Source of the DNA: Gemmatimonadales bacterium UBA2960
GTDB taxonomy: Bacteria; Gemmatimonadota; Gemmatimonadetes; Longimicrobiales; Gaopeijiaceae
Assembly (NCBI GenBank): GCA_002348465.1
Contig: DEBI01000066.1
Span: forward strand, 845-18,227
Direction: 5' to 3'
Length of the DNA: 17,383 nt
Shown here: positions 1 to 6,700 of the stretch, one piece after another
Numbering within the stretch: the stretch's first letter is position 1
How the letters are laid out: each line of letters begins with the position of its first letter
Position numbers and translations under genes: made by a program
Notes under the pieces: model-generated
Databases searched by the model: none
The model's input: only the letters and a program-made list of their open reading frames with translations
What the model was told of the DNA's origin: nothing

Positions 1-3000
1 AGCTACAGCCAATTTCTCGGCGACATCCCGCAACGTACGAAGAGAAGCGAGCTCGTCAGGTGCAATTTCCGGGATCCCCGGAAGACGTTCCTGAAGCTCC
101 GAAAGAATCTCAACCTGCTTGATGGAGTCGATCCCTAAACCGGCCTCCATCTCCATGTCGAGATCAAGCATCTCTACCGGATAACCCGTCTTTTCGGAAA
201 CGACCTCCAGAGCAAGCGCAGTCACGTCAACAGCTGCAGTTACCGGCGTAGCTACAGCAGGCACCACAGGCTCCTGTACGGCTGGAGACGAACTCAGGGT
301 CTCCTCCATTGGGCTATGCCGAACGTTAGGTGCCGGAATCGGAGGCGCAGCTGCTTCTTGGGGAGGTTGAGCTAATTGAGCTCCGGTGGGGGCCTGACCT
401 TCCACTGGGGCTTCGGTACTGGCCTGACCCAGAGCAACTGCAGCCATATCTAGGAAACTTCGATGGCTATCCGCCATCAACTCCTGATATCGACGGTGTG
501 CCTCAATCGTGGCCCGATGGATTTCAGCGGCTACGCTGTGGTCTACGTCACCGGTTACAGGCGGTGCAGGAGTGCTCACCTCGGGCGTTACAGTTCGAGC
601 CTCAGCAGTGGGTTCTGCCACCTCCTCCGGATTCGGGCCAGCGCGGCCAGCAGCCCCATTCTGAGGCGGATAGGGACGATCGTGGTTAAACCCAGTTATC
701 ATGATTTCAAATGGCTTTGCCTCTGCCGGGGCCTCAGGAACTTGATACCCTTCGGAGAGCGCTAGGAGATTCATGCTCACGCCTTCGGCCGCAAGCGCAC
801 CAATACCGCGCCAAAACGCCCTGAGGCCTTCCACTTTCTTGTCGTCGAGAGAGATAGCTACGTGCTCGCGACCTTCGAGGCACCGCCCCACCAACTTGGT
901 CAGAATGCGTCCTGGACCAACTTCTACGAAGTGTGTAACACCAGAGGAGTGCATCGCCTCGATCATCTCGCGAAAGCGAACCGGTGAAGCAAGCTGGTCT
1001 GCTAACAGTCGGCGGGCAGCCTTCGGTGTCTTGGGATAAACGTCTGCCGTCTTGTTCGCATATACCTCCGGTCCTCCATCGCTCCACTTCAGTTCCGCAA
1101 GATGATCATGGAATGGATCACAAGAGTCAGCGACAATATGAGAGTGGAAAGCAGAAGCTACGGGAAGACGGATGGAACGAAGCCCCTCCGACTTCAACTT
1201 CGCCATGATGTTTGTAATCGCACTCTCCGAACCAGCTAGCACAACCTCTGTGGGAGCATTGTCATTTGCGATCACGACATCGTCCGACGGATCGATCAGG
1301 CTTCTCACCGTCTCGGCGTCACTGGGGACTGCGATCATCGCACCCTCTTTGCTGGCCGCAGCCTCTGCCATGAGCTCGCCTCTCTTACGAGCAGTGGCTA
1401 AAAGAGCTTTTTCCTCTATCCGACCTGAAGCCGCCAATGCGGACAGTTCTCCAAAACTGTGTCCCGCCATCGCGTCAGCCTCTAGGCCCAACGCTCTCAG
1501 CAAGTGAAGGAAGCCTAGGCTGACTGCAGCGATTGCCGGCTGGGCCATCGCCATAGCTGTCAGGGTCTTGAACTGCTGCGCTCGGTCATCGTCGGTAAAA
1601 GCCGGTGGCGGAAAGACTGCTCGGTCGAGGCGATCTCCAGCAAACTCTTCTATATCGACAGCCTCATCCCACACAGCGCGGGCGCAATCAAAGGTCATCG
1701 CTGCCCCGGCGCCCATCCCTACGTACTGGCTTCCCTGTCCAGGGAAAATAAACGCAAGCTTTTTGGCTTTCGAAGGCCCAAAACCGAAGTGAACATCTGG
1801 ATCTGGCAGCGATCCTTCCGACCCTGCTCGTATAACCTCGACTGCCTTATCAAGCTTCATCCCGAGTTCATCAGCGTCACTCGCTACAACAGCCAAACGG
1901 GCGTGAGCATCAGCTTCAAAATCTTCCGCGCCCTGGGCTGTGAGGGTGCCTAGCGAATAACCCTGCTCGATCTGGGACCGAACCTTCCCTATCCTCAAGG
2001 CGAGACTGTCCCTATCTGCAGCGCTTAGGACCAAAAGATCTTCTGACCACGCTCGGAGTTTCTTAGGTCGGTTACCTGAGCCCGTGTACTCTTCGAGTGC
2101 GACGTGGAAGTTTGAACCCCCAAAGCCAAACGAACTCACCGACCCCCGTCGTGGATGGTCGCTTCCCCGTATCCAAGGACGAGTGTCTGTGTTGATATAG
2201 AAAGGCCCGTCCTCAAGACCGAGAAGAGAGTTGGGCTTACTCACCTTAAGGGTGGGAGGCAAAACCCGGTGGTGCAGTGCCAATGCAACTTTGATAAGGC
2301 CGGCGGAGCCCGCAGCGGCCTTGGTGTGACCGATCTGGGATTTGACGGATCCTAAGGCGCACCAGGCCCTCCCTGCCTCGTTGGCCGGTCCAAAGACCGA
2401 TGTAAGGCCGCGAGCTTCTGCAGCGTCACCCGCCTTTGTGGCTGTCCCGTGTGCCTCCACGAGCTCTACCGTGGCCGGACTGTAGTCTGCTTTGTCGTAG
2501 GCCCTGCGCAGAGCGTTAGCCTGCCCTTCGGGTCGTGGTGCGTACACGCTTGATCCCATACCATCCGAAGACGCGCCAAGCCCACGGATCACAGCATAAA
2601 TCTCGTCGCCATCGCGCTCGGCGTCTTCTAGTCGACGCAAGGCAAGCATTCCGACGCCCTCTCCGATCAGGGTGCCATCCGCATCTTCTGAGAAAGGCCG
2701 ACAATCGCCCGTGAGCGAGAAAGCCGGCGTCTTGGAGAAACACATGTACATGAGGATGTCATTGAGAGCATCCACGCCCCCGGCGATAACCATGTCGCTG
2801 TCACCGAGATAAAGCTCATGGAGACCAGCCTGCAGGGCTGAGATCGAACTCGCACAGGCTGCATCCGTTACAAAATTTGAGCCACCAAGGTTCAGACGAT
2901 TGGCGATTCGACCAGCTACCACATTCCCCAGTAATCCTGGGAAAGTACTCTCCTGCCAAGGCTGGTAATGATCCTTAATCAACTGAACGATCTCCTGAAC

Positions 3001-3468
3001 TCTACTCTCAGGAAGTCCTGCCTTCCGCAGGGCATTTCGCCATAGCGGGTGATGAAGCCGTGAACCCATCTCAACTACGAGTTCCGTAGCAGATGCGACA
3101 CCGAGAATCACACTTGTCCGGCTTAGGTCCGCCTCATCCGAATACTTTCCTGCGTCTTGCAGGACTCGTTTCGCTGCAATCAATGCGAGAAGTTGCGCCG
3201 TGTCCGTTGCAGGAATCGTCGTCGGCGGCATGCCGAATTCCATCGGATCAAACGCAACAGGATCGAGATACCCACCGCGCTTAGCATACGTCATGTCAGG
3301 CGCGCTTGGATCCGGGTCGTAGTAGTCCTCGATCAGCCAAGCATGCGGTGGAACGTCCGTAAGACGGTCCGTCGCTGACACGATGTCACGCCAGAAGCCA
3401 AGCAAGTCATGACTCCCTGCAAAAAGGGAGCTCATGCCTACGATCGCGATTGGAGGTGAGGTGGACAT
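1..3468 (-). CDS. pfaA: PfaA-like PUFA synthase, N-terminal part (KS-MAT-ACP), cut by window edge
   Basis: This is the N-terminal 1,156 residues of a multidomain polyunsaturated fatty acid synthase, which extends acyl chains on carrier domains in the cytoplasm. The ketosynthase covers about residues 1-465: motif DAACASS with catalytic Cys205, EAHGTATKAGD with His340, and GSVKSQIGHTK with the second His. The malonyl acyltransferase covers about 570-885: FPGQGSQ near 576 and GHSFGEL with Ser671. A Pro/Ala-rich linker with one helical patch (about 985-1025) leads to an acyl carrier domain whose GLGIDSIKQVEI motif carries the phosphopantetheine Ser1115. The stretch MYMCFSKTPAF in the KS is typical of PfaA and not of ordinary modular PKS. 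The frame stays open to base 1, so tandem ACPs, ketoreductase and dehydratase regions expected in PfaA are outside. The ATG at 3468 starts directly on the KS fold (IAIVGMSS). It is weakly served by a GAGA upstream and is probably cotranscribed with pfaD, 30 bases before it. Confidence 0.93.
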   Translation of the reverse strand, partial: MSTSPPIAIVGMSSLFAGSHDLLGFWRDIVSATDRLTDVPPHAWLIEDYYDPDPSAPDMTYAKRGGYLDPVAFDPMEFGMPPTTIPATDTAQLLALIAAKRVLQDAGKYSDEADLSRTSVILGVASATELVVEMGSRLHHPLWRNALRKAGLPESRVQEIVQLIKDHYQPWQESTFPGLLGNVVAGRIANRLNLGGSNFVTDAACASSISALQAGLHELYLGDSDMVIAGGVDALNDILMYMCFSKTPAFSLTGDCRPFSEDADGTLIGEGVGMLALRRLEDAERDGDEIYAVIRGLGASSDGMGSSVYAPRPEGQANALRRAYDKADYSPATVELVEAHGTATKAGDAAEARGLTSVFGPANEAGRAWCALGSVKSQIGHTKAAAGSAGLIKVALALHHRVLPPTLKVSKPNSLLGLEDGPFYINTDTRPWIRGSDHPRRGSVSSFGFGGSNFHVALEEYTGSGNRPKKLRAWSEDLLVLSAADRDSLALRIGKVRSQIEQGYSLGTLTAQGAEDFEADAHARLAVVASDADELGMKLDKAVEVIRAGSEGSLPDPDVHFGFGPSKAKKLAFIFPGQGSQYVGMGAGAAMTFDCARAVWDEAVDIEEFAGDRLDRAVFPPPAFTDDDRAQQFKTLTAMAMAQPAIAAVSLGFLHLLRALGLEADAMAGHSFGELSALAASGRIEEKALLATARKRGELMAEAAASKEGAMIAVPSDAETVRSLIDPSDDVVIANDNAPTEVVLAGSESAITNIMAKLKSEGLRSIRLPVASAFHSHIVADSCDPFHDHLAELKWSDGGPEVYANKTADVYPKTPKAARRLLADQLASPVRFREMIEAMHSSGVTHFVEVGPGRILTKLVGRCLEGREHVAISLDDKKVEGLRAFWRGIGALAAEGVSMNLLALSEGYQVPEAPAEAKPFEIMITGFNHDRPYPPQNGAAGRAGPNPEEVAEPTAEARTVTPEVSTPAPPVTGDVDHSVAAEIHRATIEAHRRYQELMADSHRSFLDMAAVALGQASTEAPVEGQAPTGAQLAQPPQEAAAPPIPAPNVRHSPMEETLSSSPAVQEPVVPAVATPVTAAVDVTALALEVVSEKTGYPVEMLDLDMEMEAGLGIDSIKQVEILSELQERLPGIPEIAPDELASLRTLRDVAEKLAVA

Positions 3469-3498
3469 CTAAGTTCTCAGAAAAATAGTGGTCGAGGC

Positions 3499-5157
3499 TC
3501 AGCGAAGCGGGCGCGGAGAGAATGTGTTATCAGCCGGTCCAAGTGGAACACCGGCAAGGCGAAGTTGGTGAGCACGCGTAAGCCATGCAGCACCCTCCAT
3601 AAGATTCAAGCCTATTTGAACGGTCGTCCGTCCGTCTACGGGCTCAAGAAAGCTCCCTCGGGTCCATTCGTTGAAGGCGCCCATAGCGGGTCCGCACCAA
3701 ATCTGGTAATCGCCCCGACGGTCCTCCTCCCCAGAACGGGCCCACTGGGCACCCATAAAAAGATACCATCGGAAGACAAGCGCCATCTTGTGTTTTGGAT
3801 CCTGAGCGGCACGCTCAATCTCACGAGGGTCACGGCTTTTAAAGAATGACACCGTTTCATGCCATATTTCTTCAACCGACCTACCGAGTATCCGCTGCTC
3901 CATGGATACCCGCTCTTCGTCAGGGATTGACTCGATTGAGTCATAGGTGCGGAAGATCCGGTAGAGCTCTTTTCCACGTTGGGCAAACATCGTGCCTCTC
4001 TTGAGCACCTGGACCTCGACACCCATCTCAAACATGTCCGCAGCCGGAGCCATCGCCACGTCGGTCATTGAAGCCTCTGCAAGCATCCTTCTGCCATCAT
4101 CGGAGAGAGCAGACTCCACCGCTGCCTGATTTACTGAACCGGTCACGACATATGCAGCCCCCATCCCAAATGCCGCAGCGATGGCAGAAGGAGTGCCAAG
4201 ACCACCCCCGACACCAACACGGACGGCGCGAGTGTACCCATGCTGTGCTGATAACGACCGTGCGAGGTCCAGTATCATCGGCAAAAGAACGGGAAGTGGC
4301 CGATTGTCGGTATGTCCACCCGAGTCGGCTTCCACCGTAACATCTTCAGCCACAGGGACATAACGAGCCAACTCCGCCTCATCTGGAGTGAGTTTACCAT
4401 CCTCTACCAATGCCGCGAGCATGTTTTCAGGCGCAGGAGAAAGAAAAGGGCGAGCAACCTCCACTCGCGAGATCTTCGCAAAGATGTGGGTACGCCTCAG
4501 AATCGACCCGTCAGCTGAGCGCTTCAGCCCCTTAGCCGAAAGATACACTATCGCGGGTTGCAACCGCATGAAGGCAGACGCCGAAATGTTGGAGACTCCC
4601 CTCGTTAGCATTAACTCCGCGAAATCCATCTCCATGTGAGATTCCTGAGGGCTATGGATCAGATTTGCGCCCCAGTTCCGAACTCCATCGCCTAAAGCCG
4701 CCTGAATGTTCTGGACCGCATCATCAATCTCGGGGATTGGCAGTCCGGCACTTCCAAAGAAGGCCATGAACCCGGCCTTAGCTCCAGCTATGACCATGTC
4801 GGCCGAGGCAATGCCTCGCGCCATCTCACCTACGACATAAGGGAAACGACAACCGTGTGCACTGTTAAAACTGCGATCCCCTAGCCACTCAGGATAAATT
4901 GGAGGTAGCACCCCAATTAGTGCCTCATCAGGCCCTGATCGTGACCCTAGAGAACCATCGCGTGCCATCGTGGCCGCACGAACTCCCGAAGATCCCGCCA
5001 TTAGCCCGACAGGAGCTCGCACAGGGATACCGGCCGGCCCCGCATAAGCAGGTGCGGACGAGTCCTCTCCTGCCGACGACAAGATGCCGATCGGTGAGGT
5101 CTTTCCTTGGCTTGCGGGCAAACTCACTCGCGAGCTGACTTTTGATGGTCCTTTCAT
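3499..5157 (-). CDS. pfaD: PfaD-type enoyl reductase of PUFA synthase (FMN, NPD-like barrel)
   Basis: The 552-residue protein is a trans-acting enoyl reductase of the 2-nitropropane-dioxygenase-like FMN barrel family. It reduces enoyl intermediates on the PUFA synthase carrier domains. Recognisable blocks are PPIYPEWLGDRSFNSAHG (about 85-102), the GEMARGIASADMVIAGAKAG region (110-129), NWGANLIHSP (161-170), the flavin/active-site motif EADSGGHTDNRP (276-287), and the glycine-rich phosphate-binding motif VGVGGGLGTPSA (314-325). Length matches PfaD proteins. The ATG at 5157 has AGGGA a few bases upstream. The first 80 or so residues are low in complexity and less diagnostic, so an internal Met (53 or 64) cannot be fully excluded. 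It lies 30 bases before pfaA on the same strand with no terminator between, so the two form an operon with pfaD first, as in myxobacterial pfa clusters. Confidence 0.93.
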   Translation of the reverse strand: MKGPSKVSSRVSLPASQGKTSPIGILSSAGEDSSAPAYAGPAGIPVRAPVGLMAGSSGVRAATMARDGSLGSRSGPDEALIGVLPPIYPEWLGDRSFNSAHGCRFPYVVGEMARGIASADMVIAGAKAGFMAFFGSAGLPIPEIDDAVQNIQAALGDGVRNWGANLIHSPQESHMEMDFAELMLTRGVSNISASAFMRLQPAIVYLSAKGLKRSADGSILRRTHIFAKISRVEVARPFLSPAPENMLAALVEDGKLTPDEAELARYVPVAEDVTVEADSGGHTDNRPLPVLLPMILDLARSLSAQHGYTRAVRVGVGGGLGTPSAIAAAFGMGAAYVVTGSVNQAAVESALSDDGRRMLAEASMTDVAMAPAADMFEMGVEVQVLKRGTMFAQRGKELYRIFRTYDSIESIPDEERVSMEQRILGRSVEEIWHETVSFFKSRDPREIERAAQDPKHKMALVFRWYLFMGAQWARSGEEDRRGDYQIWCGPAMGAFNEWTRGSFLEPVDGRTTVQIGLNLMEGAAWLTRAHQLRLAGVPLGPADNTFSPRPLR

Positions 5158-5371
5158 TGATCCCTAATGTCACGCACCCTAAACAAGGGGGCACATGGTC
5201 GGAAGCAAAGCGATCCGAAAAATAACGGGAATTCGACCCGAAAAGGGCGACTAACCTAGATTCGGCTGTCCCGGCGGTCCACTAGCAAATACGATCGCCC
5301 GAAATAACCGCATTCCCAGAATGCTTCCATAGCACCGTACTCTCAAGCGATTGGGGGCGACCCTACAACCC
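5158..5371 (-). promoter_or_regulatory. Intergenic region upstream of pfaD
   Basis: These 214 bases separate the stop of the DUF1028 gene from the start of pfaD, both on the minus strand. The pfaD-pfaA promoter is expected here because the gap is much longer than the 30 bases within the operon. I see no convincing -35/-10 pair and no clear terminator hairpin with a U-tract. Read-through from the DUF1028 gene therefore remains possible. The assignment rests on position only. Confidence 0.35.
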
Positions 5372-6448
5372 TCATCTCCTAATTCTAGTCGCATCTCGGA
5401 TGGTCTTTCTAACATCGTGCGCGCGCCCAGTCTCCTCTACCAGCTTCCACATTAGGGCTGCCACCTCGGCGTCCACGAAACCTGATGGGGTACCTCCAGA
5501 ACTGGGATTGGAAAGCCCCTGATCATCGCGAAACGCATCAACGGCCCTGGCTATCTCTCCATCATAGACCATTGCCTGGGCAGTCCGGTCGACTCCCTTG
5601 TCATCGGGCCGAAAATAACCGAGGGCGTTCATAAGCAGCTTCACCTGCCATACGTCATTGCCGGTCGGCATGTATAGTTCTCTAAACCCTAGAGTACCAG
5701 AAACAGTGTCATAGATTCGTCGCACCTCAGCCACAGGGGTCAAATGTTGGCAGACATTGATATGTACGGTTTGTCCGTCCTCTCGACGTGCCATGCCCTG
5801 ACGCGGGTCCACCACCACGACTGAGGCCGACTGCAGACGCCCAGCCCGCCGGTCTCCACCCGCGGCCTGACCTGCCTCGAGCGCCTCAACCAGACGGTCC
5901 GCGAGGTGGCGCCCAGACCCTTCGCTGGATTCGAACGTCTCGGCGACCGCGTGCACTACTTCCGGCCCGACTAGGACGTTGCCCTGAGCGGCATAGTTTT
6001 GACCCGATCTGTGACCCGCCCAGCCTCCTGGACCGCTACCGGTAAACTGAGCAGCCCGCCCATCGATAGAGACAACCCCTATTTGGCGGTTTTCGCGCCC
6101 TTCATCAGATCCGATCGCTGAGTCGAGAGCATCCTGCGGTGATACCCCCTCCTCTAGCATATCTAGCAGTTCTTTACCGTACGCTGTTCGGGTAGACGCC
6201 TGTGTCGCGACAGCTCCGACACCAACTCGGACCCATGGAACTCCGTTCCCAACGCACGCGTTGCGCGTTGTCACCGCCACACCAGACTCCCCTGTCACTG
6301 GATCTACGCCTGCAATAGAGAAAGTGTGAAAAACAAAGCCTTCTCCCCATTCCACGGGCTCTTGCGCTTCGAGCACACACGGCGAAAACAAAGCTACAAA
6401 CCCCATGAGAAGTGAGGGCAGAACATGGGCTCTGATGATTATGGTCAT
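5372..6448 (-). CDS. Exported DUF1028 family protein with C-terminal peptidoglycan-binding-like domain
   Basis: This 358-residue protein has a signal peptide (about residues 1-28, cleavage near LEAQ). The DUF1028 domain follows at about 40-235, with the family signatures HTFSIAGVDPVTGESGVAV, GVGAVATQAS, GPGGWAGHRSG, NYAAQGNVLVGPEV and EAGQAAGGDRRAGRLQSA. DUF1028 proteins are related to Ntn-hydrolases; their substrate is not established. The C-terminal part (about 270-335: DVWQVKLLMNALGYF, then AVDAFRDDQGL) resembles a peptidoglycan-binding helical domain seen in some family members. The frame is open up to an ATG at 6589, but I chose the ATG at 6448. A CGGAGA lies directly upstream of it, and it places the hydrophobic signal sequence at the N-terminus. 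The 47 extra residues of the longer version resemble no leader. The gene diverges from the propeller operon. Confidence 0.85.
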   Translation of the reverse strand: MTIIIRAHVLPSLLMGFVALFSPCVLEAQEPVEWGEGFVFHTFSIAGVDPVTGESGVAVTTRNACVGNGVPWVRVGVGAVATQASTRTAYGKELLDMLEEGVSPQDALDSAIGSDEGRENRQIGVVSIDGRAAQFTGSGPGGWAGHRSGQNYAAQGNVLVGPEVVHAVAETFESSEGSGRHLADRLVEALEAGQAAGGDRRAGRLQSASVVVVDPRQGMARREDGQTVHINVCQHLTPVAEVRRIYDTVSGTLGFRELYMPTGNDVWQVKLLMNALGYFRPDDKGVDRTAQAMVYDGEIARAVDAFRDDQGLSNPSSGGTPSGFVDAEVAALMWKLVEETGRAHDVRKTIRDATRIRR

Positions 6449-6700
6449 GGTCTCCGTTTTCTGCTCATATAAGTCACTTAGACATAGACGAGCTTGTACG
6501 CCTGTCGCGCTCGCGGCAAGCCACCGCACAGCGATCAGAAACCAGACGCGAGACCGGACCTTATGTTTGCTAAAACATTCAAACACCAAAGTGACTTGTC
6601 CGGAACGGGCAGACTGGGCATGCTTCCGGTCCGGATCAACAGTTGAATTCTACGGGCGTCGATCAAATTTCGATGCCCGTCCCCGAAACAAGAGGTTGGT
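6449..6700. promoter_or_regulatory. Divergent intergenic region between DUF1028 gene and propeller operon
   Basis: These 252 bases lie between two divergently transcribed start codons, so promoters for both directions should be here. The near-palindrome AAGTCACTT occurs at 6471-6479 and its reverse complement AAGTGACTT at 6589-6597. On the minus strand TTATAT overlaps the first copy, about 20 bases before the DUF1028 start. On the plus side, TTGAAT at 6643-6648 could be a -35-like element, but no matching -10 is clear. None of these elements is proven by sequence alone. Confidence 0.4.
6652..6680. promoter_or_regulatory. Inverted repeat, possible operator or 5'-UTR hairpin
   Basis: The arms ACGGGCGTCGA (6652-6662) and TCGATGCCCGT (6670-6680) pair over 11 positions, with one G-U pair in the transcript, around a 7-base loop. 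The repeat ends 20 bases before the ATG at 6701 and 10 bases before its AGAGG ribosome binding site (6691-6695). It has no U-tract, so it is unlikely to be a terminator. It may be a regulator binding site or a leader hairpin affecting translation of the propeller operon. Confidence 0.45.

Noticed and set aside
330..1507. Several overlapping plus-strand frames of 74-119 residues
   Set aside because: They are antisense to the PfaA linker and MAT domain, have low-complexity translations and no ribosome binding sites.
3636..4031. 131-residue minus-strand frame inside pfaD
   Set aside because: It is in another frame of the same strand as pfaD, whose family-conserved protein covers the whole stretch.
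6449..6589. Longer N-terminus of the DUF1028 protein from the ATG at 6589
   Set aside because: The extra 47 residues precede a clean signal peptide, and the ATG at 6448 has its own upstream CGGAGA.
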